Both the position numbers and the translations under genes were made by a program. The notes under the pieces were generated by a model that had not been told where the DNA came from, searched no databases, and saw only the letters and a program-made list of their open reading frames with translations. Below, piece by piece: positions 45,256 to 52,418 of a stretch of DNA of 64,000 nucleotides (positions are counted from its first letter, which is position 1; each line of letters opens with the position of its first letter). The stretch covers positions 3,472,001 to 3,536,000 of the forward strand of contig NZ_CP010523.2 in NCBI RefSeq assembly GCF_000828055.2. The letters run 5' to 3'. Source of the DNA: Klebsiella variicola (GTDB taxonomy: Bacteria > Pseudomonadota > Gammaproteobacteria > Enterobacterales > Enterobacteriaceae).

Positions 45256-46194
45256 TTAATAACCGCGCTGGCGGTCAACCTGACCGCTTACCGGTTCCCC
45301 TCGCTCAAGCCGGCTAATGGTCTCCGCAATGTAGGTGATAGCTTCCATTGGACGGGTCACTGCCGCCACATGGGGGGTCATGGCCACCCGCGGATGTACC
45401 CATAGCGGGCTCTCCTGCGGCAGCGGTTCGCGACTGAAGACATCGAGCATCGCCCCTTTGAGCTTACCGCTGTTCAGCGCCGCCAGCAGATCCTCTTCAA
45501 CGACATGCACGCCGCGAGCAAGGTTGAGGACATAGCTCTCATCCGGCAACTGCGCCAGCAGCGTTTGGTTAATAATACCGGCGGTTTCGGCGGTATTCGG
45601 CAGCAGGTTGATCAGCACGCGAGTGCCCTGCAGGAATTCGCCCAGTTCGGCCTGACCGGCGAAGCTCTGTACCTGTGGCCAGGATTTGCGGCTACGGCTC
45701 CAGACGCGAAGCGGGAACCCCCAGGGTTGCAGACTTTCCGCAACCTTCGCCCCCAACACGCCGGCGCCCATAATCCCGACAGTGAATTCGTCGGCGCGAT
45801 ACTCGGGCAGCGGCTGCCAGCGGGAAGCCAGCTTCAGCGCCTGATAGTCATCAAAGCGGCGGAACCAGTGCAGCACCTGGCTCACGGCATACTCCTGCAT
45901 CTGCCGTCCCATACCGGTATCTTCGAGGCGAAACAGCGGGATCGACAGCGGCAGCATATCCGGATGGTCACGCAGCTTGCTGAGAATAGAATCTACCCCC
46001 GCCCCGAGGGCAAACACGGCCTTCAGCGCCCGGCCCTGCAGCATCTCTACCGGTGGATGCCAGACCAGGGCATAGTCCGCCGGCTGGTTGTCACCCGCTT
46101 TCCACTCGCGCACCCGCGCCCCGGGTAACTGTTTTTCCAGCTCACGGATCCAGAATGGGGTATCAAAGGTCTGATGGTAAAAAATAATCTCCAT
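45256..46194 (-). CDS. ghrA: Glyoxylate/hydroxypyruvate reductase A
   Basis: GhrA reduces glyoxylate and hydroxypyruvate with NADPH. The 312-residue D-2-hydroxyacid dehydrogenase has the Rossmann motif [16 protein letters not shown] (about 140-155), RSRKSWPQ suggesting NADPH use, the catalytic arginine in [14 protein letters not shown] (about 227), glutamate in DVFSREPLP and histidine in TPHVAAVT (about 275). Confidence 0.96.
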   Translation of the reverse strand: MEIIFYHQTFDTPFWIRELEKQLPGARVREWKAGDNQPADYALVWHPPVEMLQGRALKAVFALGAGVDSILSKLRDHPDMLPLSIPLFRLEDTGMGRQMQEYAVSQVLHWFRRFDDYQALKLASRWQPLPEYRADEFTVGIMGAGVLGAKVAESLQPWGFPLRVWSRSRKSWPQVQSFAGQAELGEFLQGTRVLINLLPNTAETAGIINQTLLAQLPDESYVLNLARGVHVVEEDLLAALNSGKLKGAMLDVFSREPLPQESPLWVHPRVAMTPHVAAVTRPMEAITYIAETISRLERGEPVSGQVDRQRGY

Positions 46195-46397
46195 AGGGGC
46201 TCCTGATAGCAGACGCCTTTGGCCGATTGACGCTGGCGTCTTATTTTACTCATTGTTTTCTATTGGTTTGCCAGCATAACAAATTTCCCCCGAGCGAAAA
46301 GGGAAAAGGCACTGGCGACAAAAAAAACGGATTTCGCACGTTTAAGGAGCAAGTTGCTCGAAGTTTGTCTAAACGCGCTTTTTTTGCAAAAAGTTGA

Positions 46398-46426
46398 TTG
46401 ACGGGCGATACGTATTTCCCTACATT
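46398..46426 (+). promoter_or_regulatory. Promoter of first tRNA-Ser gene
   Basis: TTGACG (-35), 17-base spacer, TACATT (-10), then a GC-rich AGCGCCCG discriminator typical of stringently controlled stable-RNA promoters. The transcript would begin about 30 bases before the tRNA. Confidence 0.85.
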
Positions 46427-46462
46427 AGCGCCCGTTCCCGACAACAACGGGAAAGACAATAT

Positions 46463-46550
46463 GGTGAGGTGTCCGAGTGGCTGAAGGAGCACGCCTGGAA
46501 AGTGTGTATACGGCAACGTATCGGGGGTTCGAATCCCCCCCTCACCGCCA
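46463..46550 (+). tRNA. serX: tRNA-Ser(GGA), first copy
   Basis: An 88-base class II tRNA with encoded CCA, acceptor stem GGTGAGG / CCTCACC, long variable arm, T-loop GGTTCGAATCC and anticodon GGA at 46497-46499 (reads UCC and UCU serine codons). It is identical to the copy at 51518. The position next to ghrA matches E. coli serX. Confidence 0.97.
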
Positions 46551-46831
46551 TATTTTAAGAAGAGCTCGTACGCAAGTACGGGCTTTTTTTTCGCATGTGG
46601 CACTCTCCAGGGGGATGAGAACCCCCGACCGGGGTTCGACAACTGGCAACGCCAGTTGGACAGACCGCGCACGCAGTAAGCGGGCTGCCCCGCAGGGGCG
46701 AGCGAAGCGAGTCAATCCCCCCCTCACCGCCATATTTTAAGAAGAGCTCGTACGCAAGTACGGGCTTTTTTTCGTCTGTGGCACCCGCCGGGGGGATGAG
46801 AACCCCCGACCAGGGTTCGACAACTGGCAAC
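46551..46831 (+). repeat. tRNA-3'-end tandem repeat array A
   Basis: One full 182-bp unit (46551-46732) and one truncated unit (46733-46831) follow the first tRNA. Each starts with a terminator-like hairpin and carries several short hairpins; the full unit ends in AATCCCCCCCTCACCGCCA, an exact copy of the last 19 bases of the tRNA. The second unit breaks off after GGCAAC, where unrelated sequence begins. Confidence 0.93.
46563..46592 (+). terminator. Terminator after first tRNA-Ser
   Basis: Stem AGCTCGTAC / GTACGGGCT with GCAA loop and eight T. It begins the first repeat unit; a near copy recurs at about 46745-46774. Confidence 0.88.
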
Positions 46832-47029
46832 AGACATTACGCAGTATTGTCAAAGCCAGACTCTTTTTCACACGATTAACAGCGCAGCGAAGATGTTCGC
46901 CAACACTATCCCCTCTTCCGCTTTGAGCCACCCGGCATAACGAAAATCATATCGCTCGGGATGGTGTACGTTATGCATTAACGAAAAGTGCTTTGTTACT
47001 TGCGTATCGACCGTAATTCAATGTAAAAG
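46832..47029. other. Spacer before arginase-family gene
   Basis: AT-richer intergenic DNA between repeat array A and the operator of the next gene. A possible promoter, TTGCGT (47000-47005) and a weak TGTAAA (47022-47027), lies at its right end. Nothing else is recognised. Confidence 0.5.
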
Positions 47030-47047
47030 TGAATGAACGTTCATTCA
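47030..47047. promoter_or_regulatory. 18-bp palindromic operator, TetR type
   Basis: TGAATGAACGTTCATTCA is a perfect palindrome 30 bases before the arginase-family start, right after the candidate -10. Its size and symmetry are typical of TetR-family operators; the TetR gene at 48036 is the likely binder. Confidence 0.8.
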
Positions 47048-47077
47048 TTTTAGCGCATGACAACACAGAAGGTACCA

Positions 47078-47941
47078 ATGACTAGCAAAACACTGCGACT
47101 TATATTTCCTCAATGGCAAGGCGGTAACAATCCTCCCTACTATCTTGGCTCGCAGCTCCTCTCGTTTCTCTCTCCTGAAGCAAAAGGGCCCGTTGAGATC
47201 GTTCCTGTTGAGTTACCAACAACAGAGCCATTGCCAGGGATTAATGGCATCACGGCTAAGCCATCCCTCATCAGGCAACTCAATAATGCTGCCGCACTGA
47301 TTGAAAAACATGATCCCAATAGCATTGTCATTTTAGGCGGAGACTGCCTGGTTTCGCTGGCGCCTTTCGCCCACCTGCTCGATAAGTTCGGAGACAAACT
47401 CGGTGTGCTCTGGATTGACTCGCATCCTGACGTGCAGACGGCTGAACAATATCCAAACGCGCATGCCCATGTGCTTGGTGCGCTAATGGGTACGGGTGAT
47501 AACGATTTAGTTGCCCATGTAAAAACCAAACTTAATCCGTCAAAAATAATGATTGCCGGTATCCACGCGCCACTTCCTTATGAAGCTGAATACCTCACTC
47601 GCCATAACATTACGACGCTAGCACCTGAACAGGTTAAAAGCGGTGCAGATGAAGTCCTGGAGTGGATAGCTAAAGAAAAGATTGCGTATCTGGCGATCCA
47701 TATCGATCTGGACGTACTCGACCCATCTCTGTTCCGCTCCATTCTTTTTGCAAAACCGGGGCGCGGAAAACACGATTTTGGCGACGTTGCTGAAGGCAAA
47801 CTGACGATTGAGGATGTACTCAATCTGATAGCGGCAGCGACGACAAAAGCAGTCCCCGTTGGCCTGACAATCGCTGAACATTTGCCCTGGGACATGCTGA
47901 ATCTCAAGAACATGCTCAGTGAATTACCCCTTCTAAAGTAA
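47078..47941 (+). CDS. Arginase/agmatinase-family protein
   Basis: A 287-residue ureohydrolase-fold protein. Metal motifs are IDSHPDVQ (about 115-122) and HIDLDVLDP (about 211-219), but the first motif is GGDC where arginases have GGDH, so one manganese-ligand histidine is replaced by cysteine. The substrate cannot be told; arginase, agmatinase and formiminoglutamase families all belong here. The ATG at 47078 follows AGAAGG; an in-frame ATG at 47057 has no good site. GC content looks lower than in the neighbours, suggesting transfer. An 18-bp palindrome upstream and a TetR gene downstream suggest a local switch. Confidence 0.88.
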   Translation: MTSKTLRLIFPQWQGGNNPPYYLGSQLLSFLSPEAKGPVEIVPVELPTTEPLPGINGITAKPSLIRQLNNAAALIEKHDPNSIVILGGDCLVSLAPFAHLLDKFGDKLGVLWIDSHPDVQTAEQYPNAHAHVLGALMGTGDNDLVAHVKTKLNPSKIMIAGIHAPLPYEAEYLTRHNITTLAPEQVKSGADEVLEWIAKEKIAYLAIHIDLDVLDPSLFRSILFAKPGRGKHDFGDVAEGKLTIEDVLNLIAAATTKAVPVGLTIAEHLPWDMLNLKNMLSELPLLK

Positions 47942-47951
47942 GACGAAATCC

Positions 47952-47985
47952 AGGAGCCAGACGACAGAGTTTAGCTCTGGCTCCT
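47952..47985 (+). other. Hairpin between arginase-family and TetR genes
   Basis: AGGAGCCAGA / TCTGGCTCCT, a perfect 10-bp stem with a 14-base loop and no T tract. It may slow transcription between the two genes. Confidence 0.6.
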
Positions 47986-48035
47986 TGCATAAAAGCGCGT
48001 TAAAGTCTGGACACCGAATTTACCAAGATGCCGAT

Positions 48036-48608
48036 ATGTTAAAAAAAACCGAAACCTACCATAAGTTGATTACGGCTGCTGCTGCCTGCTTTGCGGAAAA
48101 AGGCTTTAGTGCGACAAGCGTACGTGAAATCTCTACCCGGGCAGGAATTAGTCAAGGAGCAATGTATACGTATTTCAAAAGTAAGGATGAGCTTGTTAAG
48201 GCTATTGTACTGGAAGAACAGAACTCCGCGCTGACTGCCCATAATGCGACCTATGCAGGCTCTTATTTTGATCGCCTTTGTGCACAAGTCACGTCCTGTA
48301 TTAGCGAGATCGGTTACCCTATCACGCATCAACTTTGGGTTGAAATCATGGCTGAGTCTGCGCGTAATCCAGAACTGCGAAAAACGTATATCTCCAGTGA
48401 TGACATCATGCGGAAAAGCTTCGCGCGGCTCATCCAGGAGGGTATCGCTGCCGGAGAGTTTCGCCGTGATATTAACCTTGAAGAAATCACGATCATTATT
48501 TTTGCCCTTATTGACGGTTTAATCGCTCGTCAGGCAATAAACACGACCTTCTCATTCAAGGATGATCTGCCAATGTTTTTTGACGTTATGGCAAAATTGC
48601 TTAAATAA
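48036..48608 (+). CDS. TetR-family transcriptional regulator
   Basis: A 190-residue TetR-type regulator: helix-turn-helix in residues 10-60 (ITAAAACFAEKGFSATSVRE, then GISQGAMYTYFKSKDELVKAI) and a ligand domain of the C-terminal type with SARNPELRKTY. The ATG at 48036 is used; its ribosome site is weak and the frame is open to 47985. Lower GC than the flanks, and it shares a strand with the arginase-family gene 94 bases upstream. Likely controls that gene through the palindrome at 47030; ligand unknown. Confidence 0.9.
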   Translation: MLKKTETYHKLITAAAACFAEKGFSATSVREISTRAGISQGAMYTYFKSKDELVKAIVLEEQNSALTAHNATYAGSYFDRLCAQVTSCISEIGYPITHQLWVEIMAESARNPELRKTYISSDDIMRKSFARLIQEGIAAGEFRRDINLEEITIIIFALIDGLIARQAINTTFSFKDDLPMFFDVMAKLLK

Positions 48609-48796
48609 TACCAGACGGTCATAGTAAAACGATGTATCGAAAAAACCAGAGGTTGCTTATAACAGCCAACGCTCTCAAGCGGCAAACGACTCACACAGTG
48701 AGCAATCTTTCACGAGCCTACGCGATTGCGAAGAGTGCGTGAAAAAGTACGGACGCTTTTCACATATGAGTCCGGCAAAAAACCTCTGCCTACCCA
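48609..48796. other. Intergenic region with nested inverted repeats
   Basis: No gene. CAGAGGTT (48647-48654) and AACCTCTG (48781-48788) form 8-bp ends about 140 bp apart; inside lie CTCAC-ACA-GTGAG (48690-48702) and other dyads. It could be a degenerate small mobile element or end-of-transcript structure, but no target duplication is seen. Confidence 0.35.
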
Positions 48797-49702
48797 TCAA
48801 TCTTCCTCCATCCGCTGATACTCTTCGCTGAGGTAGTCCACCAGCGCCCTGACGGAGGGCAGCAGCCCGCGCCGTGAAGCAAACACCGCATGGATCACTT
48901 CCCGCCGCGGCTGCCACTCATCCAGTACCACCTCTAATTCCCCTGACGCCAGCTGATCGCGCACCATTAATAAAGGAAGCTGTACCACGCCGACGCCGGC
49001 CATCGCCGCCTCGCGCAGCGCCAGCATATCGGTGGTCACCATTCGCGGCGTGAAATACACCTCCGCCCTTGCCCCCCCGGGCCCGGTAAGCTGCCATTTA
49101 TGCTGATGCTTGTTCGCTCCCAGGCTGAGTCCCGGCCAGGCGCTCAGCTCGGACGGCGCCTGCGGGCGTCCGAGCCGGGAAATGAGATCAGGACTGGCCA
49201 CCAGCCGGTGCCCGCGGTCCGCCAGCACGCGCATCACCAGATCGCTATCCTCGATGGGCCGGGGACGGACGCGGATCGCCACATCAATCCCCTCCCCGAC
49301 CACATCCACCCGGCGGTTGGTCGCCTCAAGGTGCAGCGTTACCCCGGGATAGCGCGCCATAAATCGCGCCAGCATCGGTCCAATATGGACATGCAGCAAG
49401 GTGACCGGACAGGTGATCCTGACGCTACCGCGCGGCTCGGCGCGCAGCGTCTCGACCGCCTGCTGCGCCGCCTCGGCCTCTATCAGCATCGCTTTGCAAT
49501 GCTGATAAAAGGTCTGCCCGACCTCGGTGACCGCGAACTGACGGGTGGTTCGCTGGATCAAACGGACGCCCAGCCGCTCCTCGAGTTGCGCAATGCGGCG
49601 GCTGAGCTTGGATTTCGGCTGGTCAAGCGCTCGCCCCGCCGCGGCGAAACCGCCATGGTCTACCACCTGGACAAACCAGGCGAAGTCATTGAGATCCTGC
49701 AT
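48797..49702 (-). CDS. LysR-family regulator beside pirin gene
   Basis: A 301-residue LysR regulator: N-terminal helix-turn-helix (DHGGFAAAGRALDQPKSKLSRRIAQLEERLG, about 15-46, split here for length only) and an effector domain of the group that includes YhaJ-like activators (RITCPVTLLHVHIGPMLARF). It is divergent from the pirin and isochorismatase-like genes, 114 bases away, and likely regulates them. Effector unknown. Confidence 0.9.
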   Translation of the reverse strand: MQDLNDFAWFVQVVDHGGFAAAGRALDQPKSKLSRRIAQLEERLGVRLIQRTTRQFAVTEVGQTFYQHCKAMLIEAEAAQQAVETLRAEPRGSVRITCPVTLLHVHIGPMLARFMARYPGVTLHLEATNRRVDVVGEGIDVAIRVRPRPIEDSDLVMRVLADRGHRLVASPDLISRLGRPQAPSELSAWPGLSLGANKHQHKWQLTGPGGARAEVYFTPRMVTTDMLALREAAMAGVGVVQLPLLMVRDQLASGELEVVLDEWQPRREVIHAVFASRRGLLPSVRALVDYLSEEYQRMEED

Positions 49703-49816
49703 CCTTCCTCCATTGTTCCATTTTTGGAACAGTATAGGTCATTTTTGCTCACTACCGCATACGTCGTCCCGGATATAAGCTTATTTACATCAGATACCGA
49801 TACACAGGAGAAAGCC

Positions 49817-50677
49817 ATGAAACAGATTACAGGAGTCTACACCGCGCCTGCGCAGCATTGGGTAGGCGACGGCTTCCCGGTTCGTTCGATGTTTTCTTAT
49901 CAGACGCACGGCCAGCAGCTGAGCCCCTTCCTACTGCTCGACTATGCCGGGCCGTACACCTTCCCGGCGGGCAGCGATAAACGCGGCGTCGGTGAGCATC
50001 CGCATCGCGGATTCGAAACCGTCACCATCGTCTACGCCGGTGAAGTAGAGCATCGTGACTCCACCGGACGCGGCGGGGTGATTGGCCCGGGCGACGTGCA
50101 GTGGATGACGGCGGGCGCCGGGATCCTGCACGAAGAGTTCCACTCGGAGGCCTTCACCCGCAGCGGCGGCGAGCTGAAGATGATCCAGCTGTGGGTCAAC
50201 CTGCCCGCCAAAGACAAAATGACGACCCCCGGCTATCAGAGCATTACCGCCGGGACGATCCCCACCGTCGCGCTGGCGAATGGCGCCGGACAGGTTCGGG
50301 TTATTGCCGGCCAGTATGACGACGTCAGCGGCCCGGCCCATACCTTCTCACCGCTTAACGTGTGGGATCTGCAGCTGAATCAGGGGCGCGACCTCACGCT
50401 GCGCCAGCCGGAAGGCTGGAGTACCGCGCTGGTGGTGCTGGAGGGGGAAGTGATCATCAACGGTTCCGAGTCCGCCCGCGAAGGTCAGCTCGCCGTCCTG
50501 AGCCAGACAGGAGACGCCCTGCATCTGGAGGCGACCGCCCAGGCAAAAGTTCTGCTGATGGCTGGCGAACCGCTGCAGGAGCCGATTGTGGGCTATGGCC
50601 CCTTTGTCATGAATAACAAAACGCAGATCGCAGAAGCCGTTCGCGATTTTAACAGCGGCCGTTTTGGCCAAATCTAA
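49817..50677 (+). CDS. Pirin-family protein
   Basis: A 286-residue two-domain cupin protein of the pirin family. The metal site shows HPHRGFETVT (about 58-67) and GILHEEFH (about 102-109). Bacterial pirins such as YhhW can act as quercetinases, others bind metabolic enzymes; which applies here is unknown. The ATG at 49817 follows AGGAGAAAG; the open frame to 49100 is antisense to the LysR gene and not used. It is followed 18 bases later by the isochorismatase-like gene. Confidence 0.93.
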   Translation: MKQITGVYTAPAQHWVGDGFPVRSMFSYQTHGQQLSPFLLLDYAGPYTFPAGSDKRGVGEHPHRGFETVTIVYAGEVEHRDSTGRGGVIGPGDVQWMTAGAGILHEEFHSEAFTRSGGELKMIQLWVNLPAKDKMTTPGYQSITAGTIPTVALANGAGQVRVIAGQYDDVSGPAHTFSPLNVWDLQLNQGRDLTLRQPEGWSTALVVLEGEVIINGSESAREGQLAVLSQTGDALHLEATAQAKVLLMAGEPLQEPIVGYGPFVMNNKTQIAEAVRDFNSGRFGQI

Positions 50678-50695
50678 CTGATTGAGGTGAATACT

Positions 50696-51373
50696 ATGTC
50701 TACTCCCGCTAACTTTAACGGTGCTCGTCCGGTGATTGATGTTAACGATACCGCCATGCTGTTGATTGACCACCAGAGCGGCCTGTTCCAGACCGTCGGC
50801 GATATGCCGATGCCAGAGCTGCGCGCTCGCGCCGCCGCGCTGGCCAAGATGGCGTCGCTTGCCGGGATCCCGGTGATCACCACCGCCTCCGTGCCACAGG
50901 GGCCGAACGGTCCGCTGATCCCGGAGATTCATGAAAACGCGCCGCATGCGAAATACATCGCCCGTAAAGGTGAGATTAACGCCTGGGATAACCCGGAATT
51001 CGTCGCCGCGGTGAAAGCGACCGGTCGTAAGACGCTGATTATCGCCGGGACTATCACCAGTGTCTGCATGGCCTTCCCGGCGATTGCCGCTGTCGCCGAT
51101 GGGTATAAAGTGTTTGCCGTGATTGACGCTTCCGGCACCTACAGCAAAATGGCGCAGGAAATTACCCTGGCTCGCGTGGTACAGGCTGGCGTAGTGCCGA
51201 TGGATACCGCCGCCGTCGCCTCTGAGCTGCAGCGCACCTGGAATCGCCCGGACGCCGCAGAATGGGCGGAGGTGTACACCAAAGTCTTCCCGGCCTACCA
51301 ACTGCTGATCGAAAGCTACAGCAAAGCGCAGGACGTGGTGAAGAATAACGAACAGCTGGATTCTCAGCGCTAA
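50696..51373 (+). CDS. Isochorismatase-family hydrolase (YcaC-like)
   Basis: A 225-residue cysteine hydrolase. The triad is visible: aspartate in [10 protein letters not shown] (about 23-32), a lysine near residue 85 and the cysteine in [12 protein letters not shown] (about 119-130). It is closest in look to YcaC-type proteins of unknown substrate. The ATG at 50696 has GAGGTG 7 bases upstream; a GTG at 50687 is possible. It forms a two-gene operon with the pirin gene. Confidence 0.92.
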   Translation: MSTPANFNGARPVIDVNDTAMLLIDHQSGLFQTVGDMPMPELRARAAALAKMASLAGIPVITTASVPQGPNGPLIPEIHENAPHAKYIARKGEINAWDNPEFVAAVKATGRKTLIIAGTITSVCMAFPAIAAVADGYKVFAVIDASGTYSKMAQEITLARVVQAGVVPMDTAAVASELQRTWNRPDAAEWAEVYTKVFPAYQLLIESYSKAQDVVKNNEQLDSQR

Positions 51374-51380
51374 AACCCCG

Positions 51381-51412
51381 CCCCGCTGTACCGCAGCGGG
51401 GTGTTGTTCATT
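51381..51412 (+). terminator. Hairpin after isochorismatase-like gene
   Basis: Stem CCCCGCTG / CAGCGGGG followed by TGTTGTTCATT, a weak T tract. Confidence 0.65.
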
Positions 51413-51447
51413 GCGTGAGCGAACGGTAGAGAAAGAAGAAAATATGC

Positions 51448-51476
51448 TTGACCGTTTTAACGCAACTCCCTATAGT
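51448..51476 (+). promoter_or_regulatory. Promoter of second tRNA-Ser gene
   Basis: TTGACC, 17-base spacer, TATAGT, then AGCGCCCCG discriminator. It has the same layout as the first copy but the flanking sequence differs, so the two genes are not a simple recent duplicate. Confidence 0.88.
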
Positions 51477-51517
51477 AGCGCCCCGTTGCCCACCCAAGGT
51501 GAGCAGCAAGACAATAT

Positions 51518-51605
51518 GGTGAGGTGTCCGAGTGGCTGAAGGAGCACGCCTGGAAAGTGTGTATACGGCAACGTATCGGGGGTTCGAATCCCCCCCTCAC
51601 CGCCA
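51518..51605 (+). tRNA. tRNA-Ser(GGA), second copy
   Basis: Identical in all 88 bases to the tRNA at 46463, with anticodon GGA at 51552-51554 and encoded CCA. It is followed by repeat array B. Confidence 0.97.
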
Positions 51606-52271
51606 TATTCAAGATGAGAGCCTGTACGCAAGTACGGGCTCTTTTCTTTTATATTCTCCGCTGGGGGGATGAGAACCCCCGACCGGGGTTCGACAACTGG
51701 CAACGCCAGTTGGACAGACCGCGAGCCTGCGAGCGGGCTGCCCCGCAGGGGCGAGCGAAGCGAGTCAATCCCCCCCTCACCGCCATATTCAAGATGAGAG
51801 CCTGTACGCAAGTACGGGCTCTCATCTTTTATATTCTCCGCTGGGGGGATGAGAACCCCCGACCGGGGTTCGACAACTGGCAACGCCAGTTGGACAGACC
51901 GCGAGCCTGCGAGCGGGCTGCCCCGCAGGGGCGAGCGAAGCGAGTCAATCCCCCCCTCACCGCCATATTCGAGATGAGAGCCTGTACGCAAGTACGGGCT
52001 CTTTTCTTTTATATTCTCCACTGGGGGGATGAGAACCCCCGACCGGGGTTCGACAACTGGCAACGCCAGTTGGACAGACCGCGAGCCTGCGAGCGGGCTG
52101 CCCCGACAAAAACGCCGGGAGCGTTTTTGAACAACGCCTGCGTTGGCCCCGCAGGGGCGAGGCCCATGGATGGGCCGAGTAACGGCGAGCGAAGCGAGTC
52201 AATCCCCCCTCACCGCCATATTTTAAGAAGAGCTCGTACGCATGTACGGGCTTTTTTTTCGCTTGTGGCAC
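51606..52271 (+). repeat. tRNA-3'-end tandem repeat array B
   Basis: Three full units (51606-51785 and 51786-51965, both 180 bp; 51966-52218, 253 bp) and one truncated unit (52219-52271). The full units end in a copy of the tRNA 3' end, CTCACCGCCA; units 1 and 2 match its last 19 bases and unit 3 has one C fewer. Internal hairpins include CAACTGGC / GCCAGTTG (51694-51712). Unit 3 holds two extra hairpin inserts. The final truncated unit is of the array A type (TTTTAAGAAGAGCTCG). A 318-codon frame passes through because 180 is a multiple of three. Confidence 0.94.
51618..51650 (+). terminator. Terminator after second tRNA-Ser
   Basis: Stem GAGCCTGTAC / GTACGGGCTC (GCAA loop) then TTTTCTTTT. 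Near copies start units 2 and 3, at about 51798 and 51978. Confidence 0.85.
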
Positions 52272-52330
52272 CGCAGACATCCCCGGGGTCGGCAGCAATG
52301 CCTCCCCCGGCTACCAGACCGTACCCGCCA

Positions 52331-52361
52331 GGTAGCCCGGCTAAGCGCAGCGCCGCCGGGA
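52331..52361 (-). repeat. REP-like palindromic element
   Basis: On the minus strand, CCCGGCGGCGCTGCGCTTAG followed by CCGGGCTACC has the stem and off-centre loop layout of an enterobacterial REP unit. A single unit lies between repeat array B and the phoH terminator. Confidence 0.7.
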
Positions 52362-52371
52362 GGATGCCCAA

Positions 52372-52400
52372 AAACGACAAAGCCCGGGCTAGCCCGGGCC
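52372..52400 (-). terminator. Intrinsic terminator after phoH
   Basis: GCCCGGGCTAGCCCGGGC is a perfect 18-bp palindrome (52382-52399), followed on the minus strand by TTTGTCGTTTTTG. Confidence 0.8.
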
Positions 52401-52418
52401 TTGCTCACAGTATGACGA

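Noticed and set aside
48647-48788. Miniature transposable element with 8-bp inverted ends
   Set aside because: Ends are short and no target-site duplication or second copy was found in the window; kept only as a described intergenic region.
49100-49816. N-terminal extension of the pirin frame
   Set aside because: It overlaps the LysR gene and its promoter; a strong ribosome site precedes the ATG at 49817.
46463-51605. Active genomic island or prophage at tRNA-Ser
   Set aside because: No integrase, recombinase or phage gene lies between the tRNA copies; dinI at 29798 is chromosomal, not a prophage marker.
51470-52063. Long minus-strand frame through repeat array B (and similar ones at 46250-46931)
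   Set aside because: It exists because the repeat length is a multiple of three; it has no ribosome site and reads through tRNA sequence.
51606-52271. CRISPR array
   Set aside because: Units are 180 bp or more, near-identical across their whole length, with no spacers and no cas genes.
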